Positions 34,365 through 42,913 of a stretch of DNA of 64,000 nucleotides are shown here, one piece after another; the stretch's first letter is position 1, and each line of letters starts with the position of its first letter. Both the position numbers and the translations under genes were made by a program. This DNA comes from Duganella sp. OV510 (lineage in GTDB: Bacteria; Pseudomonadota; Gammaproteobacteria; Burkholderiales; Burkholderiaceae_D): contig NZ_FNEQ01000007.1 of the NCBI RefSeq assembly GCF_900100205.1, forward strand, positions 186,001 through 250,000, read 5' to 3'. The notes below the pieces were generated by a model. That model made no database searches. It was not told the origin of the DNA and saw nothing but the letters and a program-made list of their open reading frames with translations.

Positions 34365-35843
34365 TCAAAAACGCTCAAGGTGGGCAAACGGCAAGACGCC
34401 GCCGCTGACGCGCATTTTGCCAAATTCGGCGCAGCGGTGCAGCGTGGGAATCGCCTTGTCCGGATTCAGCAAGCCGTGTGGATCGAAGCTGCGCTTCACC
34501 GAGAAGAATGCCTCCAGCTCCGCCGGTGCAAACTGCACGCACATCGAATCGATCTTCTCGATGCCGACACCGTGCTCGCCGGTGATGGTGCCGCCGACTT
34601 CCACACACAGCGCCAGGATCTCCGCACCGAAGGCTTCGGCGCGCTGGAACTCGTCTGGAATGTTTGCGTTGAACAGGATCAGCGGATGCAGGTTGCCGTC
34701 GCCGGCATGGAACACATTGGCGCAACGCAGGCCATACTTGCTCTCCATCGCCGCAATACCAGCCAACACCTGCCCCAGGCGCTTGCGTGGGATCGTGCCG
34801 TCCATGCAGTAGTAATCCGGCGAGATGCGGCCCGCCGCCGGAAAGGCGTTCTTGCGGCCGGACCAGAACTTCAGGCGTTCCGCTTCCGACTGCGACACCG
34901 CAATCGCAATTGCTCCGGCCGTGTTCAGCACCGCCGTCATGCGTGCGATTTCCTCTTCCACTTCCTCGATGGTGCCATCAGCTTCGCACAGCAGGATCGC
35001 TGCGGCATCGGTGTCATAACCCGCTTTGACGAAGGGTTCCACCATGCGCGAGGAAGTCTGGTCCATCATCTCCAGGCCGGCCGGGATGATGCCGGCGGCG
35101 ATCAGCGCGGCCACCGCATGACAGCCCTTCACCACTTCATCGAACGAGGCCATGATGACGCGCGCCATGGCAGGCTTGGGCACCAGCTTCACCGTCACTT
35201 CGGTGACGATGCCCAGCATGCCTTCGGAACCGATGAACACCGACAGCAGGTCCAGGCCAGGCGCGTCCAGCGCTTCGCTGCCCAGTTCCACCACATCGCC
35301 ATCAATGGTCGCAACACGTACGCGCAACACGTTATGCACGGTCAGGCCGTATTTCAGGCAATGCACGCCGCCCGAATTCTCCGCCACATTGCCGCCGATG
35401 GTGCAGGCAATCTGCGAAGACGGATCGGGAGCATAGTACAGGCCATGCTGCGCCGCCGCTTCCGAGATCGCCAGGTTGCGCACGCCCGGCTGCACCACTG
35501 CCGTACGCGAATAGGCATCCATGCGAACGATGCGGTTCAGGCGCGCGGTCGACAGCACCACGCCGTCCGCGATCGGCATCGCACCGCCGGACAGGCCGGT
35601 GCCGGCGCCGCGCGGCACGATGGGCACGCCCAGCTCGCGGCACACTTTCAGCACCGCCACCACCTGCGCCTCGCTATCCGGCAACACGACGATCATCGGC
35701 AGCTGGCGATACGCGGCCAGGCCGTCGCATTCATATGGCCTGGTATCCTCCGGTGCGGACAGCACGGCGCGCGCCGGCAGCACATGCTGCAGCGCCGCAG
35801 CCACCTGCGCGCGTCGCGAAACAAGATCGGAGATGTTGTTCAT
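34365..35843 (-). CDS. glcD: Glycolate oxidase FAD-linked catalytic subunit
   Basis: This 492-residue flavoprotein has the FAD_binding_4 motifs VPRGAGTGLSGGAMP and GGNVAENSGGVHCLKYG. Its C-terminal FAD-oxidase domain carries NVFHAGDGNLHPLILF and GEHGVGIEK. It oxidises glycolate (or D-lactate in relatives) to glyoxylate. It is the first gene of glcD-glcE-glcF on the minus strand, with a 97-base gap upstream to the plus-strand SUFU gene. No GlcC regulator is adjacent. Confidence 0.95.
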   Translation of the reverse strand: MNNISDLVSRRAQVAAALQHVLPARAVLSAPEDTRPYECDGLAAYRQLPMIVVLPDSEAQVVAVLKVCRELGVPIVPRGAGTGLSGGAMPIADGVVLSTARLNRIVRMDAYSRTAVVQPGVRNLAISEAAAQHGLYYAPDPSSQIACTIGGNVAENSGGVHCLKYGLTVHNVLRVRVATIDGDVVELGSEALDAPGLDLLSVFIGSEGMLGIVTEVTVKLVPKPAMARVIMASFDEVVKGCHAVAALIAAGIIPAGLEMMDQTSSRMVEPFVKAGYDTDAAAILLCEADGTIEEVEEEIARMTAVLNTAGAIAIAVSQSEAERLKFWSGRKNAFPAAGRISPDYYCMDGTIPRKRLGQVLAGIAAMESKYGLRCANVFHAGDGNLHPLILFNANIPDEFQRAEAFGAEILALCVEVGGTITGEHGVGIEKIDSMCVQFAPAELEAFFSVKRSFDPHGLLNPDKAIPTLHRCAEFGKMRVSGGVLPFAHLERF

Positions 35844-35940
35844 CGGGCCATTGTAAGCACAAACGCCGCGCCAAGGCGAAATCCGCCCCTGATTTGTTGT
35901 ATTCTTCTGAGCGCAGCTACATCAATCACTGGAACGGAAT

Positions 35941-36498
35941 ATGGAAAAAGAGTTTGAGAGGGAGTGGCTCCTGGCGCTGGAAAAGCGCTTTGGTGTCGAG
36001 GCGACGATTGCACAAGTGACGCTGGACGATCGTCCGCGTATGCTGATCTATTATTTCAAGGATTTTCCGGAAAATGGCATGCTGACCGCCGTTACCGCCG
36101 GCCTGTCCAACGCTAGCCATCCGGACTGGATACACGGCAAGCCGGAACTGAGCTTTGCGCTGCGCACCGAGGACAGCAAATGGGGCGCCTCCGCCGCTTT
36201 CCTGGCACAGGCCTTCTTCGATCAAAAGCCGTTCCGCTACGAGTCCTCGTTCGCGATCGACCGCCCGATGTCGGGCGACAGCGCGATGAACGCCTGCTTC
36301 GTCTACAGCCCGCCATTCCTGAACAGCGACCAGATCAAGTTCGAACTGTCCGACCGCACCATCTTCCTGGCTGGCCTTTTCCCAATGTATGAAGAAGAAA
36401 TCGCTGTGTACGAATCCAAGGGCTTCCTGGAATTCTGCCGCACCCCAGGTTTCGATCCCTACAATCCACGCCGCGCAAACCTGGCAGTTCAAGGATAA
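35941..36498 (+). CDS. Suppressor of fused (SUFU) domain protein
   Basis: This 185-residue soluble protein has the segments MLTAVTAGLSNASHPDW, KPELSFALRT, WGASAAFLAQ and FLAGLFPMYEEE, which match bacterial SUFU-like proteins. The domain is named after the animal Hedgehog regulator; in bacteria it is often seen in immunity or polymorphic toxin contexts, but it also occurs as a lone gene. Here it precedes the cobalamin adenosyltransferase gene by three bases and nothing toxin-like is adjacent. Its function is unknown. Confidence 0.78.
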   Translation: MEKEFEREWLLALEKRFGVEATIAQVTLDDRPRMLIYYFKDFPENGMLTAVTAGLSNASHPDWIHGKPELSFALRTEDSKWGASAAFLAQAFFDQKPFRYESSFAIDRPMSGDSAMNACFVYSPPFLNSDQIKFELSDRTIFLAGLFPMYEEEIAVYESKGFLEFCRTPGFDPYNPRRANLAVQG

Positions 36499-36501
36499 GA
36501 C

Positions 36502-37056
36502 ATGGGCAACCGACTTTCGAAAATCGCCACCCGCACTGGCGATGGCGGCACTACCGGCCTCGGTGACGGCAGCCGCACCGACAAGGATAGCGTGCGCATC
36601 ATCGCCATTGGCGAGGTGGATGAGCTGAATTCGCATCTGGGCCTGCTGTTGTGCGAAGGCATGCCGGCCGACCTGCGCGAGGAACTGGTCACCATCCAGC
36701 ACGACCTGTTCGACCTGGGCGGAGAACTGTGCATCCCCGGCTACCAGATGATCAAGGAAGCGCACGTCGAGCGGCTGGACGAACTGCTGGCCAAGTACAA
36801 CGCCACGCTGCCGCCGCTGACGGAATTCATCCTGCCAGCAGGCTCACGCGCGGCGGCGCAAGCACATGTCTGCCGCACGGTATGCCGCCGTGCGGAGCGC
36901 AGCATCGTCACGCTGGGCAAGGCGGAAACCATCCACGAACATCCACGCCAGTATGTGAACCGCCTGTCGGATCTGCTGTTTGTGTTGTCGCGCGTGCTGA
37001 ACCGCCATGGCGGCGGCAGCGATGTGCTGTGGCAGCACGAACGCAAGCGCGGTTAG
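36502..37056 (+). CDS. Cob(I)yrinic acid a,c-diamide adenosyltransferase, PduO type
   Basis: This 184-residue trimeric adenosyltransferase has the N-terminal TRTGDGGTTGLGDGSR nucleotide loop, the CRRAERSIVTLG helix and the NRLSDLLFVLSRVLN motif typical of PduO/MMAB. It attaches the adenosyl group of ATP to cob(I)alamin. It starts three bases after the SUFU gene. Its stop overlaps the end of the lysR remnant on the other strand by three bases. No other cobalamin genes are adjacent. Confidence 0.94.
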   Translation: MGNRLSKIATRTGDGGTTGLGDGSRTDKDSVRIIAIGEVDELNSHLGLLLCEGMPADLREELVTIQHDLFDLGGELCIPGYQMIKEAHVERLDELLAKYNATLPPLTEFILPAGSRAAAQAHVCRTVCRRAERSIVTLGKAETIHEHPRQYVNRLSDLLFVLSRVLNRHGGGSDVLWQHERKRG

Positions 37057-37341
37057 TAATCGAACAGCCGCGCCATCACAATATCCAGCGGCACAGCGGG
37101 CAGGCGGTTCACCAGCATCGCCTCGGAGAAGGTTTCGCGATGATGCCGGCCACCGTGCAGCGGTTGCGGCTGGCCGTGCCATTGCGGCAGCACGCGTGTC
37201 AGCGTTCCGTCGTCGAGCAGGTCCTGCACCAGCCATAGCGGGGCGGGCCAGGTCTTGCGGCTGCCGGAGTTTGCCGTGCGTGCGCAGCCAGGCTGGTGAT
37301 GCGACCAACTGGCGTGGCGACGTGCCTGCCAGCCGTGCGAT
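37053..37341 (-). pseudogene. Remnant of a LysR-family regulator (deleted and frameshifted)
   Basis: Two stretches in different minus-strand frames together recall the C-terminal half of a LysR effector domain. One reads IARLAGTSPRQLVASPAWL with HGKLRQPQDL (about 37341-37242). The other reads PLWLVQDLLDDGTLTRVLP with WHGQPQPLH (about 37240-37150) and runs to a stop at 37053. The roughly 50 residues expected between them, and the whole DNA-binding domain, are missing. The junction is also a frameshift. No functional protein can be made from it. Confidence 0.72.
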
Positions 37342-37347
37342 GGCGTC

Positions 37348-37545
37348 GGGCGGCGGCAAGTCAACCAGTGGATCAGGGAAAGCAAGGAGTTCGACGCGGT
37401 GGTCGATATGGATATGCTGCTGCGCGACCCGGAACAGTCGTCACGCATGCAGCCACGCTACGACAGCGGCGACCACCTGCATCCCGGCGACGCGGGATAC
37501 GAGGCGATGGCCGCCGAAGCTGCGCGCGTTCTTAGCCGTTATTGA
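37348..37545 (+). pseudogene. C-terminal remnant of an SGNH/GDSL hydrolase
   Basis: The plus-strand frame ending at TGA 37543 reads RQVNQWIRESKEFDAVVDMD, then MQPRYDSGDHLHPGDAGY, then EAMAAEAARVLSRY. This is the end of an SGNH/GDSL esterase with its catalytic Asp and His (GDHLHP). The N-terminal two-thirds, including the GDS serine block, is absent and no start codon with context precedes it. It abuts the lysR remnant head to head and its last 14 bases overlap the dxs stop region. Confidence 0.75.
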
Positions 37546-39403
37546 CGACCAGGCGTGGCTCGTCGCTGAGGTAACGCTGTTTGATGGACGCCGTGATGCC
37601 AGCGGCATCCAGGCCAACGCCAGCCAGCAGCTTGGCCGGATCGCCATGGTCAATAAACTTGTCCGGCAAGCCAAGCATCAGCATAGGCTTGACGATGCCT
37701 TCCGCCGCCAGCGCTTCCGCCACGGCAGCACCGGCGCCACCCATGATGCAGCCCTCTTCCACCGTCACGAAGTAATCGTGATCGGCGGCCAGTTGCTTCA
37801 CCAGCGCCACATCCAGCGGCTTGACGAAGCGCATATTGGCCACGGTCGCGTTCAGCGTTTCACCAGCGGCCAGCGAAGGCGCCACCATCGAGCCGAAGGC
37901 CAGGATGGCGATCTTCTGGCCCTGGCGCTTGATCTCGCCCTTGCCGATTTCAATCGTGGTCAGTTCCGGCTTGATCGCCGCGCCAATGCCGGCGCCGCGC
38001 GGATAGCGGACCGCCGCAGGGCCGTTGTAGTGGTAGCCAGTGGTCAGCATCTGGCGGCATTCGTTTTCGTCCGATGCAGCCATCACCACCATGTTCGGAA
38101 TGCAGCGCAGGTAAGCCAGATCGTAATTGCCGGCGTGGGTAGCGCCATCAGCGCCCACCAGGCCCGCGCGGTCCAGCGCGAAGGTCACGTCCAGGTTTTG
38201 CAGCGCGACGTCGTGAATCAGCTGATCGTAGGCGCGCTGCAGGAAGGTCGAGTAAATCGCCACCACCGGCTTCAAGCCCTCGCAGGCCAGGCCTGCGCCA
38301 AACGTCACCGCGTGCTGCTCGGCGATGCCGACGTCGAAGTAACGGTCAGGATATTCCTGGTCGAAGCGTACCATGCCCGAACCTTCGCGCATGGCCGGCG
38401 TGATGCCGACCAGCTTCTTGTCCGCAGCCGCCATGTCGCACAGCCAGTCGCCGAATACTTCGGTATAGGTTTTCTTGGAAGGCGCGGCGGCTGGCTTGAT
38501 GCCCTCGGCCGGATTGAATTTGCCGGTGCCGTGATACAGGATAGGCTCGGCCTCGGCCAGCTTGTAGCCCTGCCCCTTCTTGGTCACCACGTGCAGGAAC
38601 TGCGGGCCTTTCAGGTTCTTGATGTTTTGCAGTGTCGGGATCAGCGAATCCAGGTCATGGCCATCGATCGGGCCGATGTAGTTGAAGCCGAATTCCTCGA
38701 ACATCGTGGCCGGGACCACCATGCCCTTCGCGTGTTCTTCCAGCTTCTTCGCCAGTTCCAGCACAGGCCCCGGCAGCACCGACTTGCCGACGTTCTTGGC
38801 AGCCGCGTAGAACTGCCCCGACATCAGGCGCGCCAGGTAGCGATTCAGCGCGCCTACCGGCGGCGAGATCGACATATCGTTATCGTTGAGGATCACCAGC
38901 AGGTTCACATCATCCTGCACGCCGGCGTTGTTCAGCGCCTCGAACGCCATGCCGGCGGTCATCGAGCCGTCGCCGATAACGGCGATGGCGTGACGGTGCT
39001 CGCCCTTGATCTTGGCCGCCTGCGCCATGCCCAGCGCCGCCGAGATCGAGGTCGACGAGTGCGCGGTGCCAAAGGTGTCGTATTCCGATTCGTCGCGTTT
39101 CGGGAAGCCCGAGATGCCGCCCAGCTGACGCAGTGTATGCATGCGGTCGCGGCGACCGGTCAGAATCTTGTGCGAGTAAGTCTGATGGCCCACGTCCCAG
39201 ACGATGCGGTCGTGCGGCGTGTTGAACACGTAGTGCAGCGCCAGCGTCAGTTCCACCGTGCCCAGATTGGACGACAGGTGACCGCCGGTCTTGGACACGG
39301 AATCGAGCAGATAGGAGCGCAGTTCATGCGCCAGCGGCGTCAGTTGGCTGTACGACAGCTTGCGTACATCGGCCGGGGAATGTATTTTTTCGAGCAAGTT
39401 CAT
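37532..39403 (-). CDS. dxs: 1-deoxy-D-xylulose-5-phosphate synthase
   Basis: This 623-residue transketolase-fold enzyme has the TPP motif GDGSMTAGMAFEALNNAG near residue 150, the DVGHQTYSHKILTGRRD segment and a pyrimidine-binding domain with GIAEQHAVTFGAGLAC. It condenses pyruvate and glyceraldehyde-3-phosphate in the first step of the MEP isoprenoid pathway. ATG 39403 directly follows the ispA stop with no gap, so translation is coupled. Its product pathway feeds IspA encoded just upstream. Confidence 0.96.
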   Translation of the reverse strand: MNLLEKIHSPADVRKLSYSQLTPLAHELRSYLLDSVSKTGGHLSSNLGTVELTLALHYVFNTPHDRIVWDVGHQTYSHKILTGRRDRMHTLRQLGGISGFPKRDESEYDTFGTAHSSTSISAALGMAQAAKIKGEHRHAIAVIGDGSMTAGMAFEALNNAGVQDDVNLLVILNDNDMSISPPVGALNRYLARLMSGQFYAAAKNVGKSVLPGPVLELAKKLEEHAKGMVVPATMFEEFGFNYIGPIDGHDLDSLIPTLQNIKNLKGPQFLHVVTKKGQGYKLAEAEPILYHGTGKFNPAEGIKPAAAPSKKTYTEVFGDWLCDMAAADKKLVGITPAMREGSGMVRFDQEYPDRYFDVGIAEQHAVTFGAGLACEGLKPVVAIYSTFLQRAYDQLIHDVALQNLDVTFALDRAGLVGADGATHAGNYDLAYLRCIPNMVVMAASDENECRQMLTTGYHYNGPAAVRYPRGAGIGAAIKPELTTIEIGKGEIKRQGQKIAILAFGSMVAPSLAAGETLNATVANMRFVKPLDVALVKQLAADHDYFVTVEEGCIMGGAGAAVAEALAAEGIVKPMLMLGLPDKFIDHGDPAKLLAGVGLDAAGITASIKQRYLSDEPRLVVNNG

Positions 39404-40294
39404 TTATGCCTTCCGCTGCACGATCAGGTCCGCGAGTTCGCGTAATCGCAGAGCTTTATCTCCAAACGGCGCAAGCGCTGCGTGCGCTTCGAGCCGCAAT
39501 TTTTCCGCCAGTGCGCGCGACGGTTCCAGACCCAGGATGGATACATAGGTCGGCTTGTTATCGGCAGCGTCCTTGCCGGCGGTTTTGCCCAGCGTGGCCG
39601 AATCGGCCGTCGCGTCGAGCACATCGTCCACCACCTGGAATGCCAGGCCGATGGCGCGCGCATACACATTCAGCGCGCGCAATTCTTCGTCGCTCAGTTC
39701 CTTGCCGGCCAGCGCGCCCAGCACCACGGACGCGCGCAGCAGCGCGCCGGTCTTCAGCTGGTGCATCTGTTCCAGCTGGGCCAAGGTCAGGCTGATGCCG
39801 ACGCTATCCAGGTCGATCGCCTGGCCGCCACACATGCCGGCCGAGCCGGACGCGGTGGCCAGCAAACGCACCATCGCCAGCACGCGGGCCGGCGGCACAT
39901 CGGAAGCTGCCGACAGCACCACGAAGGCCTGCGATTGCAGCGCGTCGCCGACCAGCAGTGCGGTCGCTTCATCATAGGCGACGTGCACAGTCGGTTTGCC
40001 GCGACGCAGTGCGTCGTCGTCCATGCACGGCATGTCGTCGTGCACCAGCGAATAGGCATGGATCATTTCAACAGCGGCGGCGGCGCGGCTCAGCGTGGCC
40101 GCATCGGCGCCGAACAGTGCACCGGCCGCGTACACCAGCAGCGGACGCACGCGCTTGCCACCGCCCAGCAGCGCATAGCGCATGGCTTGGTGCAGCTTGG
40201 TCGGGATCACATCGGCAGCAGGCAGGAAAGCGGATAAATCGTTTTCAGATCCGGCCTGCACGGTTTTCATCCAGTCGTCGAACGCGGCGTTCAT
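39404..40294 (-). CDS. ispA: Farnesyl diphosphate synthase (polyprenyl synthetase)
   Basis: This 296-residue prenyltransferase has both Asp-rich motifs, DDMPCMDDD near residue 90 and DDVLD near residue 230, together with GGKRVRPLLVYA. It builds geranyl and farnesyl diphosphate from the C5 units of the MEP pathway. It lies between xseB (four-base overlap) and dxs (no gap) in a conserved xseB-ispA-dxs operon. Farnesyl diphosphate also serves ctaB and, after elongation, ubiA, both encoded in this window. Confidence 0.95.
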   Translation of the reverse strand: MNAAFDDWMKTVQAGSENDLSAFLPAADVIPTKLHQAMRYALLGGGKRVRPLLVYAAGALFGADAATLSRAAAAVEMIHAYSLVHDDMPCMDDDALRRGKPTVHVAYDEATALLVGDALQSQAFVVLSAASDVPPARVLAMVRLLATASGSAGMCGGQAIDLDSVGISLTLAQLEQMHQLKTGALLRASVVLGALAGKELSDEELRALNVYARAIGLAFQVVDDVLDATADSATLGKTAGKDAADNKPTYVSILGLEPSRALAEKLRLEAHAALAPFGDKALRLRELADLIVQRKA

Positions 40295-40554
40295 TGTTCG
40301 CCCTCGCCGGTGGCAACGAAGGGCTTGAGCATCTCGCCTTCCAGCACCTTGACCTGGGATTCGACTTTTTCCAGCTGGGCGGCGCAGAACTTCACCAGCT
40401 CCGAACCACGCGCATAGGCGGCCACCGACGCTTCCAGCGGCAGTTGGCCTGCTTCCATTTGCGCGACCAGTTGTGCCAGTTCCGCCATCGCTTCTTCAAA
40501 CGAAGCGGGAGCGAGGGCGGCGGCGGTCGCGTCGGCAGTTAATTTCTTTGACAT
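40291..40554 (-). CDS. xseB: Exodeoxyribonuclease VII small subunit
   Basis: This 87-residue coiled-coil protein has the XseB core SFEEAMAELAQLVAQMEAG and YARGSELVKFCAAQLEKVES. Several XseB chains bind the XseA catalytic subunit, which is not in the window. ATG 40554 (MSKKLTADATAAALAPASF) gives a normal length; the open frame extends upstream without family resemblance. It is the first gene of xseB-ispA-dxs and overlaps ispA by four bases. Confidence 0.93.
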   Translation of the reverse strand: MSKKLTADATAAALAPASFEEAMAELAQLVAQMEAGQLPLEASVAAYARGSELVKFCAAQLEKVESQVKVLEGEMLKPFVATGEGEQ

Positions 40555-40868
40555 AATCACTTGGTTATCTTTGGCACAACAATGCCTGCGCAGTGTAGCC
40601 CGGTATTTTAGAGCAAACCACCTTATCCCGTGGAACATTAGCGGCCAAGTCTGGATTTTAGCGCAATCGCCCCCATTTGCCGTACAAGCATGCAGGAATT
40701 GCAAGTTTTTGCACAAAAAACGGGCAAGCCGGGCTGTCTGTAGAGCGTAAAACACGGTATAATCGCCGGTTCTGTCCTAAATACCACCTCAACGCATTCA
40801 AGTTATGCGGGTCGTCTTTACGGATTCTGTCTCTTCTTGGTTTGAATTTTTAATTAAGGGGGGTTTGG
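40555..40868. other. Divergent intergenic region between xseB and the Rieske oxygenase gene
   Basis: No gene of any length with a plausible start is visible in these 314 bases. The region must hold two divergent promoters. A consensus TATAAT lies at 40758-40763 for the plus strand, and the stretch 40840-40860 is AT-rich before the AAGGGGGG ribosome binding site. A T/A-rich segment near 40700-40722 may belong to the xseB promoter. Confidence 0.55.
40758..40763 (+). promoter_or_regulatory. Candidate sigma-70 -10 box for the Rieske oxygenase gene
   Basis: A perfect TATAAT hexamer lies 105 bases upstream of ATG 40869 in the plus direction. The expected -35 position (about 40735-40740) reads TGTCTG, a weak match, so an activator may be needed. 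The untranslated leader would be long. Confidence 0.4.
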
Positions 40869-41966
40869 ATGTCCGATCTGGGTACCCACGCCAAGCTAGC
40901 GCGCCCAACCGCGCAACTTCCGGTTAACGTCTATTTTGACGAAACGCTACTGCAGCGTGAAATGCAGCAACTTTTTAAAGCCGGTCCGCGCTACGTCGGG
41001 CACGAGCTGATGGTGCCGAATGTCGGCGATTATGCGACCCTCGCCTCCGAGAACGAAGGCCGCATGCTGGTACGTAACGCGCAGGGCGTGGAGCTGGTCT
41101 CCAACGTCTGCCGTCACCGCCAGGCGCTGATGCTCAACGGCCGTGGCAATACGAACAACATCGTCTGCCCATTGCACCGCTGGACTTATGACCTGAAAGG
41201 TGAACTGATCGGCGCGCCGCACTTCCCTGAAACGCCATGTCTTAATCTGCCGAAGGTCGCGCTGCAAAACTGGAACGGCCTGCTGTTCGAGCAGAACGGC
41301 TACAACGTCATGGAAACGCTGAAGGAGCTGTCGGTCACCAGAGACCTGGATTTCAGCGGCTATATGCTGGACCACGTGGAAGTGCACCACTGCGACTACA
41401 ACTGGAAGACCTTCATCGAGGTCTACCTGGAGGATTACCACGTCGAGCCGTTCCACCCTGGCCTGGGCAACTTCGTCAGCTGTGACGACCTGCGCTGGGA
41501 ATTCGGCAAGGAATACAGCGTGCAGACGGTGGGCGTGCACAAGGGCCTGCAAAAGTCCGGCTCGGAAATCTACCAGCGCTGGCAAGAGCAGGTGCTGAAG
41601 TTCCGTGGCGGCGAGCCGCCGCCATACGGCGCCATCTGGCTGACGCTGTATCCGAACATCATGGTCGAGTGGTATCCGCACGTGCTGATCGTGTCGACGC
41701 TGTGGCCGGAAGGTCCGCAGCGCACCAAGAACGTGGTGGAGTTCTACTATCCGGAAGAAATCGTGCTGTTCGAGCGCGAGTTCATCGAGGCCGAACGCGC
41801 CGCTTACATGGAAACCTGTATCGAGGATGACGAAATCGGCCAGCGCATGGACGCCGGCCGCAAGGCGCTGCTCGACCGTGGCGAGAACGACGGCGGGCCG
41901 TATCAATCACCGATGGAAGATGGCATGCAGCACTTCCACGAGTGGTACCGAAGCAAAAATTTATAA
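40869..41966 (+). CDS. Rieske non-heme iron oxygenase, alpha-subunit type
   Basis: This 365-residue oxygenase has the Rieske cluster ligands C81-R-H83 and C100-PL-H103. A catalytic domain follows with the mononuclear iron motif near EVYLEDYHVEPFH (His191, His196). It belongs to the ring-hydroxylating/choline monooxygenase-like group, where substrates range from aromatics to quaternary amines, so the substrate is not called. No reductase or beta-subunit gene is adjacent. A strong AAGGGGGG ribosome binding site precedes ATG 40869. The downstream DMT transporter (12-base gap) could export or import a related compound. Confidence 0.88.
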   Translation: MSDLGTHAKLARPTAQLPVNVYFDETLLQREMQQLFKAGPRYVGHELMVPNVGDYATLASENEGRMLVRNAQGVELVSNVCRHRQALMLNGRGNTNNIVCPLHRWTYDLKGELIGAPHFPETPCLNLPKVALQNWNGLLFEQNGYNVMETLKELSVTRDLDFSGYMLDHVEVHHCDYNWKTFIEVYLEDYHVEPFHPGLGNFVSCDDLRWEFGKEYSVQTVGVHKGLQKSGSEIYQRWQEQVLKFRGGEPPPYGAIWLTLYPNIMVEWYPHVLIVSTLWPEGPQRTKNVVEFYYPEEIVLFEREFIEAERAAYMETCIEDDEIGQRMDAGRKALLDRGENDGGPYQSPMEDGMQHFHEWYRSKNL

Positions 41967-41978
41967 GGTGTAAGGTCG

Positions 41979-42902
41979 ATGCAGTCACTCTGGATGTTGT
42001 TTGCGAGTTTCATGTTTGCGGTGATGGGCGTGTGCGTCAAGCTGGCTTCCGCAGAGTTCTCAACATCCGAATTGGTCATGTACCGGGGCGTGGTCGGCAT
42101 CATCGTCCTGGCCAGCATGATCAAGCTGCAAGGCGGCTCCTTCCGCACCACGATGCCGGGCGCCCACCTGTGGCGCGGCGTCATCGGCGTGATCTCGCTG
42201 TGGCTGTGGTATTACTCGATCGGCGAGTTGCCGCTGGCCACGGCGATGACCCTCAACTACCTTTCCCCGATCTGGATCGCCGTCTGGCTGTTTGCCATGG
42301 GCTGGTGGCATGCCAAGGGCGATGTCAAATGGCCGCTGATGGTGGCGGTGGCAGCCAGCTTTGTCGGCGTCACGCTGCTGCTGCGCCCTGCTTTCCATGC
42401 CAACCAGCTGACGCCGGCGCTGATCGCACTGGGTTCGTCGATGCTGACCGCCATGGCCTATATGCAGGTGCGCAAGCTCGGCCTGGCCGGTGAACCGGAA
42501 AACCGCGTGGTGTTCTATTTCACCGTCATGAACCTGGTGGCCGGCGTGGCCGGCGTGTTCCTGACGGGTGGCGCCAACGGGCCGGAATGGCATCCGGTCA
42601 CCTCGTGGCGCAGCGGTTTGCTGTTGCTGGCCATCGGCGTATGCGCCACCAGCGCGCAGGTCGCCATGACGCGCGCCTATCGCCTCGGCAATACGCTGGT
42701 GGTGGCCAACCTGCAGTACACCGGTATCGTGTTTTCCAGTATCTGGGGCGTGCTGGTGTTCGGCGACGTGTTCGACTGGCATAGCTGGGCCGGTATCGGC
42801 ATCATTCTGCTGTCCGGCATCGCCGCGACGTTCTACAATACCCGCAGCACCGATAAAGGCAAGGCCATTTCGAAAACCGATCCCATCGCCAGCGAAGTCT
42901 AA
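41979..42902 (+). CDS. DMT superfamily transporter (EamA)
   Basis: This 307-residue protein has ten membrane helices in two EamA repeats (MQSLWMLFASFMFAVMGVC at the start, VVANLQYTGIVFSSIWGVLV in the second half). The substrate is not determinable. It lies 12 bases after the Rieske oxygenase gene and 11 bases before the sulfurtransferase gene on the same strand, so the three may form one transcript. It is unrelated in close sequence to the DMT protein encoded at 18917. Confidence 0.88.
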   Translation: MQSLWMLFASFMFAVMGVCVKLASAEFSTSELVMYRGVVGIIVLASMIKLQGGSFRTTMPGAHLWRGVIGVISLWLWYYSIGELPLATAMTLNYLSPIWIAVWLFAMGWWHAKGDVKWPLMVAVAASFVGVTLLLRPAFHANQLTPALIALGSSMLTAMAYMQVRKLGLAGEPENRVVFYFTVMNLVAGVAGVFLTGGANGPEWHPVTSWRSGLLLLAIGVCATSAQVAMTRAYRLGNTLVVANLQYTGIVFSSIWGVLVFGDVFDWHSWAGIGIILLSGIAATFYNTRSTDKGKAISKTDPIASEV

Positions 42903-42913
42903 GGAAACCGTCC

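Noticed and set aside
37053..37448. The 131-codon minus-strand frame considered as a functional small gene
   Set aside because: Only its C-terminal part resembles a LysR protein, the matching N-terminal piece is in a different frame, and no start context exists, so it is called a remnant.
37007..39445. An 812-codon plus-strand open frame across dxs
   Set aside because: It is the antisense shadow of dxs: Arg/His/Ala-biased with no recognisable domain, whereas the minus-strand frame encodes a complete, motif-bearing enzyme.
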